Assembly (NCBI GenBank): GCA_020060215.1
Contig: JAGVAP010000031.1
Location: 62,001-126,000, forward strand
Source of the DNA: Deltaproteobacteria bacterium
Lineage (GTDB): Bacteria; Desulfobacterota; DSM-4660; Desulfatiglandales; HGW-15
Direction of reading: 5' to 3'
DNA: 64,000 bases
Positions 16,807 to 24,445 of the stretch are shown here, in pieces. Made by a program: the position numbers and the translations under genes. The stretch's first letter is position 1. Every line of letters starts with the position of its first letter. The notes beneath the pieces were generated by a model. That model worked only from the letters and a program-made list of their open reading frames with translations. It did not search any database and had not been told where the DNA came from.

Positions 16807-17586
16807 ATGGAAAATGGGTCTTCAGGTCAGGGCAAACCGGTCGATCCGAAACCGCTTCTCGAGACCCTCCTGCAGATGACGCTCGACCACAAGATGCACG
16901 AGCGCTTCTACACGGCCAGGGATTTTCAGTGGGCGGCCGATCTGCGCAGGCAGGCCAACAGGCTGGCAACCGTCGCGGAGAGGCTGGAGTCGATCTCCCA
17001 GGAGGCCTTGGAGGCGGCGGGAGGAACGAGATCCGTGCTGGAGACGGATGCGCCCCTCACGATCGGGCAGATGGAGATGATCAACCACAGGGATGTGGTC
17101 CCCTACATGGCGATCCTCTGGTACGGGCACGGTGGTGTGCCCCCCGAGTTCCTCGAGATCAAAGGGGAGCTGACCGGAAGGATGTGGGCCATGCATGGCA
17201 CGGCGAAGATGCTCTTCGAGTACATGAACAAGCATTTTGAGGGGAATGAGGCGGCCCTCATCGTCCCCGACAAGCGCTTTCTCGAGGGGTCGCTCTGGCG
17301 TACGAGGATCACGACGGGCCTGTACAAAGTCGCCACCTACTACAGGCTCGCCGCGGAGAGCATGGCCATGGCCTTGAAGAGCCTGGAGGCGGCGCCGCTC
17401 GAAGGGAAACCGCTCCTGCAGGCGGACAAGAGAAAAGAAACGGTGGAGATGCTGAAGTCCGCACAGGTGCACCTGAACGAGGCGGCGACGCACCTCGGGG
17501 TCGCTGCAACCGAGCTCGGAAAGGACGAGGAGCGCTGGCAGCACGGCCAGTCCGCCCTGCTCGCGATCACGGGCGAGGGGAGGTGA
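16807..17586 (+). CDS. uncharacterised helical protein, family member 1
   Basis: A 259-aa protein I do not recognise. It is almost all helix by composition, with no signal peptide, membrane segment or Cys cluster. Its start (PLLETLLQMTLDHKMHERF...) and its C-terminal part (RITTGLYKVATYYRLAAESM, then HLGVAATELGKDEERWQ) match the 198-aa protein at 18370 (YYKVSAELIALAMKTL, GVELGDSDVRW), so the two are diverged paralogs. This one has an extra middle segment (about 90-150; NHRDVVPYMAILWYGHGGVP). GGGGAGG precedes the ATG. It ends 4 bp before the creatininase gene and is almost surely cotranscribed with it. A role as small partner, maturation factor or scaffold for the BCR-like enzyme or amidohydrolase is possible; nothing more can be said. 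Confidence 0.8.
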   Translation: MENGSSGQGKPVDPKPLLETLLQMTLDHKMHERFYTARDFQWAADLRRQANRLATVAERLESISQEALEAAGGTRSVLETDAPLTIGQMEMINHRDVVPYMAILWYGHGGVPPEFLEIKGELTGRMWAMHGTAKMLFEYMNKHFEGNEAALIVPDKRFLEGSLWRTRITTGLYKVATYYRLAAESMAMALKSLEAAPLEGKPLLQADKRKETVEMLKSAQVHLNEAATHLGVAATELGKDEERWQHGQSALLAITGEGR

Positions 17587-17590
17587 AGAG

Positions 17591-18355
17591 ATGGCTGTTT
17601 TCAGACTCGAAGACATGACGTTCCAAGAGGTCGATCGGCTGCCGCGCGAGCGCACGATCATCATCCTGCCGATGGGCCCCCTCGAGGCCCATGGCCCCCA
17701 TCTCCCCCTGAGCGTCGATTTCAAGGGGGCCGAGGTCCTTACCGACCTCTCCGCACAGATGCTCTCCGAGAGAGGCCACACCATCGCCATCGCTCCCGTA
17801 ATCCCCTACACGCTCGCCGATGTAGCCATGCCCTTCCCCGGCACCGTCACCCTCTCGCGCGCCACGGTCATCGCACTGGCGACCGACATCGCAAGATCCT
17901 TTGCGCGCCACGGATTCAGGAGGCTGGTGATCAACTGCCATCACCTGGAGCGGCCGAACCTCGCCGCCCTGCACGAGGCGGCCGGGGGAACGGCGGAGTT
18001 CGGGATCTCCGTCCTCGTCTCGAATGCCATCCTCTCGTCGATGGCCGAGTGCGGACGCTTGATGAAAGGGGAGCGCCCGGAGTGGGATTTTCACGCGGGT
18101 GAAGGGGAGACCTGCATGTTCCTGTGGAAATTCCCTGAGAAGGTCAGGCCCATCTACAAGGATCTGCCGCCCAACTGGTCCAACATCCGCGAGAAGTTCG
18201 CAGCAGGCGCGAAGGATTTCAGGGAGGCGGGGGGAAAACAGTGCTTCTTCGGCGATCCTGCAAAAGGAGATGCGAAAAGAGGCGAGGCGCTCTACACCAT
18301 CCAGGCGCGCTACCTGGCCGATGAAATCGATGCATGGGCGCGGCAGGCGGGGTAA
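17591..18355 (+). CDS. creatininase-family amidohydrolase (cytoplasmic)
   Basis: A 254-aa creatininase/creatinine amidohydrolase-type protein. Metal-site motifs are present: PMGPLEAHGPHLPLSVD (27-43; Glu32, His34, Asp43), INCHHLERPN near 117 and DFHAGEGETCMFL near 165. No signal peptide, so cytoplasmic. Family members hydrolyse cyclic or linear amides (creatinine, 3-dehydro-scyllo-inosose-type lactones, formamidopyrimidines), usually with two Zn or Mn ions. It is tightly packed between the two helical paralogs (4 and 14 bp gaps, strong GGAGG-type ribosome sites), which suggests a functional trio. Link to the BCR-like enzyme is by position only. Confidence 0.88.
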   Translation: MAVFRLEDMTFQEVDRLPRERTIIILPMGPLEAHGPHLPLSVDFKGAEVLTDLSAQMLSERGHTIAIAPVIPYTLADVAMPFPGTVTLSRATVIALATDIARSFARHGFRRLVINCHHLERPNLAALHEAAGGTAEFGISVLVSNAILSSMAECGRLMKGERPEWDFHAGEGETCMFLWKFPEKVRPIYKDLPPNWSNIREKFAAGAKDFREAGGKQCFFGDPAKGDAKRGEALYTIQARYLADEIDAWARQAG

Positions 18356-18369
18356 TCAGGAGGTGAACG

Positions 18370-18966
18370 ATGGCTGAAGGACATCCAAGGGAGCTCTTCC
18401 AGTCGGTCATGCAACTCGCTTCAGACGACAAGCTCCGGGACGCGCTGAGACCCGTCCACTGCCTTGCTGCGGCCGCGCAGATCCGTACCGAGGCGGATCG
18501 CATCCGTGCAGCGGCGGGAGGGCTCGCAGGGCACGAAACGGCGATCGGTTCGGTGATGTCCGATCTTCCCGGTTTCAAGGGGGTGATCGGGCCGATGGAA
18601 GGAGTTTTCAGAGGTCTATCCGGGAAGCTGGAGGGGCTGGCAAACAGGGAGCTGGCCGTTGTCTTCACCATCACGATGGTCCCCGAACGGACCCATGCAG
18701 AAGCCCATTTCCTGCGAAGCCGCATCCTTGCCGACATGCTCGCGGCCTCCAGCTACTACAAGGTGAGCGCCGAGCTGATCGCTCTCGCCATGAAGACGCT
18801 CGACAAATGTTCATCTTCCATGAAGGCTGGAGAGATAGCCCTGCTGCTGGATCATGCGTCGTCGCTCCTCGGCGATGCGGCGAAGTTCATGGGCACGGCA
18901 GGGGTGGAACTCGGGGATAGCGACGTCCGGTGGAAGAGTCTGGAAGAGGCGGTAGGACAGCTTTAG
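18370..18966 (+). CDS. uncharacterised helical protein, family member 2
   Basis: A 198-aa protein, paralog of the 259-aa protein at 16807: shared landmarks are LFQSVMQLASDDKLRDAL at the start, SYYKVSAELIALAMKTL in the middle and GTAGVELGDSDVRWKSL at the end. Helical, no membrane segment, no recognisable catalytic residues. The middle segment found in the larger paralog is shortened here and replaced by a hydrophobic LAVVFTITMVPERTHAE. Preceded by AGGAGGTGA, 14 bp after the creatininase stop. Last gene of the likely operon; a dispersed repeat (19013) follows and may end the transcript. Confidence 0.78.
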   Translation: MAEGHPRELFQSVMQLASDDKLRDALRPVHCLAAAAQIRTEADRIRAAAGGLAGHETAIGSVMSDLPGFKGVIGPMEGVFRGLSGKLEGLANRELAVVFTITMVPERTHAEAHFLRSRILADMLAASSYYKVSAELIALAMKTLDKCSSSMKAGEIALLLDHASSLLGDAAKFMGTAGVELGDSDVRWKSLEEAVGQL

Positions 18967-19012
18967 AGAACATCCCTCCTGCCCCTTTTCCCTGCATATA
19001 TGGACTTGGTTC

Positions 19013-19111
19013 GTAGGATGGGCAGAGCGAAGCGAAACCCATCGATTCGGGGCATAAGGAAGGTCGCGAGGCTCTAAGCCGATGGGTTCCGCTTCGCTTT
19101 ACCCATCCTAC
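19013..19111. repeat. dispersed palindromic element, copy C
   Basis: The left arm GTAGGATGGGCAGAGCGAAG starts at 19013 and is followed by CGAAACCCATCGATT; the right arm GATGGGTTCCGCTTCGCTTT is followed by ACCCATCCTAC ending at 19111. Position after the operon's last gene and before tetR fits a transcript end, but there is no T run. Confidence 0.78.
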
Positions 19112-19152
19112 TGGAATGCACATGCGGTACGTCAAGGTGTTCATTCTCCATC

Positions 19153-19830
19153 ATGTCCAACAAGACCACCAAGAGAGAGACCATCATCCAGGCGGCCATC
19201 GAAGTCTTCGGCAAGAAGGACTTCAAGAGCGCAAGCATCTCCGAAATCGCCCAAAAGGCGGGTGTCGCAGACGGCACCATCTACCAGTACTTCAAGAACA
19301 AGGAAGACCTGTTCTTCTCCATCCCCGTCGAGAAGACCAATGAGTTCCGGAGCCAGCTTGCGCTGCACCTCGAAGGGATTGCGGGCGCCTTCAACAAGAT
19401 CCGGAAGTTCGTGTGGTACTTTCTCTATTTCTTCAAGGCGAACCCCGAGTATGGACGCATCCTGATGCTCGAGATGCGGGTGAGCAAGAGCTTTGTCAAG
19501 ACGGAGACGTATGCCTTTCTCAAGCAGTCGGTCAACCAGGTCATGGAGATCATCCTGGAAGGACGCAATGAGGGGGTCATCCGCCAGGACACGGACGTCT
19601 ACATCCTTCGCCATGTCATCCTGGGAACCCTCGAGCACATGGTCTCCCGCTGGCTGCTCAAGGGAGAGACGTATGACCTCCTGGAACATCACCAGGAGGT
19701 GAGCCGTGTGCTGATCGACGGGCTGAGGGCGGTGCCCCCGGTCTCGGAGGCAGATACGGCCACAGGGCCCGAGAGCTTATCCAATACCAGCATTCCCCCC
19801 TTTGGCAAAGGGGGGAAAGGGGGGCTTTGA
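19153..19830 (+). CDS. TetR-family regulator 1
   Basis: A 225-aa TetR/AcrR-type regulator. The N-terminal helix-turn-helix covers about residues 8-55 (IIQAAIEVFGKKDFKSASIS, then AGVADGTIYQYFKNKEDLFF). The ligand-binding part (KIRKFVWYFLYFF, LEHMVSRWLLKGE) is close to that of the second TetR at 24446, so they are paralogs. The last residues (IPPFGKGGKGGL) are read from a CCCCCTTT palindrome that has been built into the 3' end, so the original C-terminus was probably near GLRAV. No good ribosome site is seen before ATG 19153. It probably controls the BCR-like operon or the exported hydrolases on either side; fatty-acyl or aromatic CoA esters are plausible ligands. Confidence 0.85.
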   Translation: MSNKTTKRETIIQAAIEVFGKKDFKSASISEIAQKAGVADGTIYQYFKNKEDLFFSIPVEKTNEFRSQLALHLEGIAGAFNKIRKFVWYFLYFFKANPEYGRILMLEMRVSKSFVKTETYAFLKQSVNQVMEIILEGRNEGVIRQDTDVYILRHVILGTLEHMVSRWLLKGETYDLLEHHQEVSRVLIDGLRAVPPVSEADTATGPESLSNTSIPPFGKGGKGGL

Positions 19831-19879
19831 TACCACAGGCGCAGGAAAATCCCCTTACATCCCCCTTTTCGAAAGGGGG
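19795..19879. repeat. two CCCCCTTT/AAAGGGGG palindromes
   Basis: Copy 1 (19795-19815) is CCCCCCTTTG-G-CAAAGGGGGG, perfect 10-nt arms. Copy 2 (19861-19879) is CCCCCTTT-TCG-AAAGGGGG. Both are followed by a G-rich run ending in CTTTG, so they are direct copies of one unit. This simple palindrome type is spread in many bacterial genomes. Copy 1 lies inside the tetR coding region and supplies its last 12 or so residues. Confidence 0.7.
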
Positions 19880-19913
19880 ACTTTGTGGTTTCCCCTACGT
19901 TACGGATAACTTT

Positions 19914-20801
19914 CTACGGATAGATCTTGTAAATGGTCTCGTCGATCATCTTGTCTTTGAACCGCTCGCCGACCTTGTGGTCGTGCCCCGGAAGGACAAC
20001 GCCGTCCAGCTCGCGGATCGTCTCGAAACCCTTGACCACATCCAGGACCTCGCCCTGGAAGAGACCCATGGGTCTGTCCTTTTCCAGGTTGTCGTACACA
20101 TGCACCGCATCGCTCGCGATCACGATCGGCTTGCCCGCTGTCTTCACCACCACGATCTGCAGCCCCGGGTAGTGTCCGCCGACCTTGACCACGCGAATGC
20201 CGGGGAAAAGATCCTTGTCGCCGTCGAGGAGCTTCAACCGCCCTTCCCACATCAAGTCGACCATGGTGTAGAAATCCTTCTTGCGGGGGTAGAGGAAATT
20301 GCGGAAGAATTTCAGTTCCGGACACTCTTCGACCACATAGCGGTAGGAGGTCCGCTGCGTATAGACGGTGGCGTTCTTGAAAAACTCCATGCCGTCGAAA
20401 TGATCGAAGTGCGGGTGGGTCAGGATGATGGTGTCGATATCCGAGGGCTTCAAACCGACCTTGGCCAGAAGGACATCAGGGGTTTGATACTTCTGATAAC
20501 GGGTTGCGAAATCCTTCCCCGATCCCACGTCCACGAGGATGTTGCGCTCCCTGGTCTTGATCAGCCAGTACATCATGTAGTAGTTGAGCGGCGGCTGGCT
20601 GGTGTACTGGGGTTCCCCCATCCAGTAGGCGAGGTAGTTCGGGAATTTGTCGAATTCTGCATACTTGATGACGTAGACTTCGGGTCCGTCCCCTGCTGCG
20701 CGGGTGTTTGCCGCAAACAGGAGCATTGCCGCGCATAGCAGGACGGCCGTTTTCAAGACGATTCCATAAACCCTGCGAGACGCCATTCCAAGCTGAATCA
20801 T
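19914..20801 (-). CDS. exported metallo-beta-lactamase-fold hydrolase
   Basis: A 295-aa protein. Start at 20801 follows GGAGGAG. A signal peptide covers roughly residues 1-36 (RRVYGIVLKTAVLLCAAMLL, cut near TRAA). The metal site is canonical: LTHPHFDHFDGM, then GGHYPGLQIV, ASDAVH and LPGHDHKV, as in lactonase-like MBL proteins related to N-acyl-homoserine lactonases. Substrate could be a lactone or other ester or amide; the sequence does not tell. Last of three exported hydrolase genes on the minus strand (22831, 20877, 19914); 75 bp after the amidohydrolase. Confidence 0.85.
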   Translation of the reverse strand: MIQLGMASRRVYGIVLKTAVLLCAAMLLFAANTRAAGDGPEVYVIKYAEFDKFPNYLAYWMGEPQYTSQPPLNYYMMYWLIKTRERNILVDVGSGKDFATRYQKYQTPDVLLAKVGLKPSDIDTIILTHPHFDHFDGMEFFKNATVYTQRTSYRYVVEECPELKFFRNFLYPRKKDFYTMVDLMWEGRLKLLDGDKDLFPGIRVVKVGGHYPGLQIVVVKTAGKPIVIASDAVHVYDNLEKDRPMGLFQGEVLDVVKGFETIRELDGVVLPGHDHKVGERFKDKMIDETIYKIYP

Positions 20802-20876
20802 ATTTCTCCTCCGATTTGAAGTTAAGGACGGGAGCGGTTCACCCCCGTCCACAGATCGCGTCGCCAAACTTCTACG

Positions 20877-22679
20877 CTAGAGATTGCCGTGAACGATTTT
20901 TCCGCCCAGAAGGGTGGTCAGGACCTTGATGGACTTGATCTCATCGACCGGGCAGGTGAGGACATCCTTGTCGAGGACGGCCAGGTCGGCCAGTTTACCC
21001 GGTTCGATGGAGCCGATCTTGTCCTCCCACCAGAGCACCTTTGCGTTTTCGATGGTCATCATCCGGATCGCCTCCTCGCGGGAGATCTTCTTGTGAGGGG
21101 TCATGACGATCTCGCCGGTCCGCCCGTCCATGCGCGTAAGCATCTGCCATATGTTCCACATGGGGTTGTAGTGGGCCCCGTCCGTGCTGTTTCCGATGAC
21201 CGCCCCCGAGTCCAGGAACCACCTGAAGGGCATGAGGGTGTCGATGATCTCGGTGTCCGTGGCCTTCATCCTGCGGACAAAGGTCTCCTTGCCCTTGGTG
21301 TACTCGAACCCGACCACGGTGGTGCTGTAGATACCCAGCTCGGCATACCGCTTGACCTGCTCGGGCGTGGGGTGCTGGACGTGCTGGAAGATCCATCTCC
21401 TCCCCTTGATGGGGATCTGGCTGTTCACGTACTCGTAGGCCTCAAGCCCGATATCGGTGGTCTTGCTGCCCGCAAACTGGATGTTCATCCGCACGTTGTT
21501 CTTCGCCGCCAGAAGGCATATCTCCTTGATCCTTTCGGTCGGGAACATCTGCACCCCCTCGGTCGGCTCCCCGTAGGGCCCGAGGTACGGCTTCCTCATC
21601 ACGGCCACACCCAGCTGGACAGGCCCGTCCGTGGATATGGTGATCCCTCCTATGCGGTTCAGATCGCTGCCGAACCCCGGGCCGGAGGAATAGGACGCGA
21701 TCTCCCTGATCCAAGTCTCCACCGCCTCCAGCGGACCGCGAGCGTGTTCTTTCGGGACCTCGTAGGCAAAGAGCACCCTCACCGTCTGCTCGTTCCGGTT
21801 TTCCAGTTCTCTGGCAAGTCTGACCATGTAAGGGATGGTGCTGTGTCCCTCGTAGGCCGCGGTCACCCCTACCGCATTCCATTTCTGCATCCCCGCTTTC
21901 ACACCGCTCACGGCCTGTGGAAAAGAAGGCTTCGGGAGCATGCCCAGGAGCTTCCAGAACAGCTTGCCGTAGTTCCAGTAATGGGCCCTCTCGAGCTGGC
22001 CGTTCGGCTCCCCCGTCTTTTCATCTTTCACAAAGATGAGACCCTTCTCCTCGTCCGGGGTTTCCTTCGTCACACCCAGCCGCTTCAATCCCTCGCTGTT
22101 GATGATGGCCGGGTGCGGCGACCAGACGGAGACGATCCCCTGGATGAGAACAGGGTTGTTCGGTGCGACCTCATCCAGGTCCCACCGCGTCGGCCACCTC
22201 TTCTCCTCGAACCATGCGGGCAGATTCATGTAATCGGGGGGGTCGCCGACCGCGCTGCACAGGACCCATTCGCCCGGCTTCCTGGTCTTCACCGCCTCTC
22301 CGATCCGCCTCTTGATCTCGGCGATCGATCTCACCCCCTCCACATCGACCGTGACATCCTTTCGCAGCAGGTTTCCGAGCATATGGGGATGGCTGTCGAT
22401 GAGGCCCGGCAGCACCGTTTTCCCCTTGAGGTCGATCTTCTTCGTATTCCGGCCGGCACAGGCCTCCATGGCGCTGTTGCTCCCGACCGCCATGAACCTG
22501 CCGTCCTTGACGGCCACCGCCTCGGCAATGGAAAAAGACTTGTCCACAGTTACGATCTTGCCGTTGTAGAGAACCATGTCGGCATAGAGATCCGGCGGCG
22601 GAAGCGAATACGCCGGCCGGGCCATGGAAATGCCGAAACCGCACAGAAGGATCAGAGCGACCGACAGTCTCGTCCTCAT
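20877..22679 (-). CDS. exported amidohydrolase, YtcJ-like
   Basis: A 600-aa amidohydrolase-superfamily protein of the YtcJ/amidohydrolase-3 type. A signal peptide ends near residue 26 (ARPAYS). The opening MVLYNGKIVTVDKSFSIAEA, then KTVLPGLIDSHPHMLG gives the HxH-type site (DSHPH); STDGAHYNP and IGSIEPGKLADLAVLDKDVL close the fold. Members split C-N bonds in cyclic or formyl amides. GGAGGT lies before tandem GTG-ATG codons (22682/22679); ATG is chosen. Middle gene of an exported-hydrolase operon between MBL and creatininase genes. Confidence 0.88.
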   Translation of the reverse strand: MRTRLSVALILLCGFGISMARPAYSLPPPDLYADMVLYNGKIVTVDKSFSIAEAVAVKDGRFMAVGSNSAMEACAGRNTKKIDLKGKTVLPGLIDSHPHMLGNLLRKDVTVDVEGVRSIAEIKRRIGEAVKTRKPGEWVLCSAVGDPPDYMNLPAWFEEKRWPTRWDLDEVAPNNPVLIQGIVSVWSPHPAIINSEGLKRLGVTKETPDEEKGLIFVKDEKTGEPNGQLERAHYWNYGKLFWKLLGMLPKPSFPQAVSGVKAGMQKWNAVGVTAAYEGHSTIPYMVRLARELENRNEQTVRVLFAYEVPKEHARGPLEAVETWIREIASYSSGPGFGSDLNRIGGITISTDGPVQLGVAVMRKPYLGPYGEPTEGVQMFPTERIKEICLLAAKNNVRMNIQFAGSKTTDIGLEAYEYVNSQIPIKGRRWIFQHVQHPTPEQVKRYAELGIYSTTVVGFEYTKGKETFVRRMKATDTEIIDTLMPFRWFLDSGAVIGNSTDGAHYNPMWNIWQMLTRMDGRTGEIVMTPHKKISREEAIRMMTIENAKVLWWEDKIGSIEPGKLADLAVLDKDVLTCPVDEIKSIKVLTTLLGGKIVHGNL

Positions 22680-22830
22680 CACTGATTACCTCCCCCCCTT
22701 TTTGTCTGTTTCGAAGACCAGCGCCGAACCCTTGTCGTGGTCGAGCCTACCGAACAAGCAGGTTCGATCCACTCTCTTCCACACGGCCGGCGCCTTGGAG
22801 TGCGCACGTTCGAGCGCTCTCCGGCGATCC

Positions 22831-23790
22831 TCAGTGCCCTTTCTCTCCCAGCGCGGGCGGTGTGTACTTTCCATCCAGAAAGGCGGCGATCAGATCGGCG
22901 GTCCTTTTCGCATAACCCTCGATGCTCTTTCGCCCCATTCCCGCATCGAACTTGGCGGGCTCGCCGAAATAGCCGGTAGGCGTGGCCTTCCTTCCGTCAC
23001 TCCAGCCTCTTCTCCAGACGTTCAGTTCGGGAACCCCACCCCCGTCGGGCTTCAGGCCTTTTGCCATCTCCTGGTTCACCTGGTCCGGGAAGTAAGCCAC
23101 CATCATGCCGGTTTCACCGCCGCCGGCATGGATCTCGAGGTATTTGGGAGGGCCGCCTTCACCCCTCGGCGGAGTGAAGCCGTCTATGATGTAGTGGAAT
23201 TCTTTCCCCGAGAGGCCATATCGGTCCGCATACATCCTGTCCACCACGAAGAAGGCCCTGATCCCGCTGTCGACGCGGGCCTTCTCTATCGCACTCACGA
23301 TCGTCCGGTTGTGATCGGCGTCCCCGTGGTGATTGATCACGAAGAGCTTGTCGAACCCCCACCTCCTGTAGTTCGCAAACGTGTCGTAGAGGACGGCCTC
23401 CATGGTCTCCTTTCTGACCGTGAAGGACCCCGGGAATGAACCCGTGGCATTATTGATCCCCCAGAAGAACGGCGGGGAGATGATGGCCTTGATCCCCTTC
23501 GACTCGAGCTCCCGCCGGATCAGCTTGCATTTGACATAAGCCAGATAGGTGTCCACGCCGATGCCCATGTGGGGCCCGTGCTCCTCGATTACCGCGGTGG
23601 GCTGGATGATGACGGCCCCGTCCTTCGCGGCCTGCTCGATCTGGGGCCACGTCATGTCCACGATCGTTTCGTCGAAGATGGAATAGCCCTTCGTGGTCAA
23701 TTCAGGGCCCGCACTTGCCCCGAAGGCCGGCAAAGCGGCCAGCGCGAAACACACCAGCAACAACCCCGTCAACCCGTTTTTCCCCCTCAT
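22831..23790 (-). CDS. exported creatininase-family amidohydrolase
   Basis: A 319-aa creatininase-family protein with a signal peptide (GLTGLLLVCFALAALPAFG, cut near ASA). Metal-site motifs VIEEHGPHMGIGVDT, INHHGDADHNR and EIHAGGGETGMM replace those of the cytoplasmic relative at 17591. It carries an extra C-terminal block (VPELNVWRRGWSDGRKATP...). Periplasmic creatininases are less common than cytoplasmic ones. First gene of the minus-strand trio; it shares the 23791-24445 region with the second tetR, which may control it. Confidence 0.87.
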   Translation of the reverse strand: MRGKNGLTGLLLVCFALAALPAFGASAGPELTTKGYSIFDETIVDMTWPQIEQAAKDGAVIIQPTAVIEEHGPHMGIGVDTYLAYVKCKLIRRELESKGIKAIISPPFFWGINNATGSFPGSFTVRKETMEAVLYDTFANYRRWGFDKLFVINHHGDADHNRTIVSAIEKARVDSGIRAFFVVDRMYADRYGLSGKEFHYIIDGFTPPRGEGGPPKYLEIHAGGGETGMMVAYFPDQVNQEMAKGLKPDGGGVPELNVWRRGWSDGRKATPTGYFGEPAKFDAGMGRKSIEGYAKRTADLIAAFLDGKYTPPALGEKGH

Positions 23791-24289
23791 GTGTCTTTTC
23801 CTCCTTGTTCGAAACGTTTACATCCATGCCGTACATCCCCTCCATCACCCTTTTAGGCGGTCGGTGAGAACACCCGGGCCGAAGCGCTCCCGGGCACTGG
23901 AGCGAAACAAGGGCTTTAAGACCCTCCTCACCTCACCCATGGCTTTCTCGAATGATCAGAGAAGCGGACGTCTCTCTCTTTGAGGCTGTACTCTGTCTCG
24001 TGAAAACAACTTGCCTTGGAAGACTTCTGTCAGCAAAAGGTTGCTCGATTCGTTCAGAAGAATCGACTGGACGCGCCGCCACCTCGGGGCGGGCGAGTTT
24101 GAGTTGTGAAGAGGGTTTGCGAGAAAACGAGATCCCCGAGACGGGCGAAAGGACTTCCCCTCACGGAATCACGGATCACTTCGGTCCATGCGGTAACAGG
24201 CCGATTGTGGAAGAGACGGATCGGTTTTGTCAAGGTATTTTTGAAACGATATTCAAATTTACAATGCACCGGATTTATAACGAAAAAGC

Positions 24290-24318
24290 TTGACATATAG
24301 ATACCATTTCTAGAATAT
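24290..24318 (+). promoter_or_regulatory. sigma70-type promoter for tetR2
   Basis: Perfect TTGACA (24290-24295), 17-bp spacer, GAATAT (24313-24318), about 130 bp before the start codon at 24446. Confidence 0.5.
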
Positions 24319-24332
24319 TGAGCAACGTTCAA
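24318..24332. promoter_or_regulatory. candidate TetR operator TTGAGCAACGTTCAA
   Basis: Inverted repeat TTGAGC-AAC-GTTCAA touching the -10 box of the tetR2 promoter, a classic place for self-repression. A further GTTCAA follows at about 24339. It is similar in layout to TTGAATGTGATTCAT upstream of the BCR-like operon. Confidence 0.45.
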
Positions 24333-24445
24333 CTTCTTGTTCAAATTCTGTTTAGCTCCACAAAACCAGGGAGTTGATGGGTTTGGATCCCCAACCTTTG
24401 CGACCCCCGTTTTTCAATTTTACACCTGGTCCCTGACTGCCCTCT

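Larger units (their letters stand above)
23791..24445. other. divergent control region between exported-hydrolase operon and tetR2
   Basis: No gene is seen in these 655 bases. The part next to tetR2 is AT-rich and holds a perfect inverted repeat TTTGAA-ACGATA-TTCAAA (24240-24257), a sigma70 promoter toward tetR2 (24290-24318) and a second inverted repeat (24318-24332). On the minus strand TTGACA (24233-24228) with CACAAT 18 bp on (24209-24204) is a weak candidate promoter for the hydrolase operon. The TTGAA half-sites suggest binding of the neighbouring TetR. Confidence 0.5.

Noticed and set aside
10090..19111. Repeats as a CRISPR or integron array
   Set aside because: Copies are kilobases apart, each is itself a long palindrome, and there are no spacers, cas or integrase genes.
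20889..22685. Long plus-strand frame opposite the amidohydrolase gene
   Set aside because: Shadow of the real minus-strand gene, which has a signal peptide and DSHPH metal motif; the plus-strand product shows no domain.
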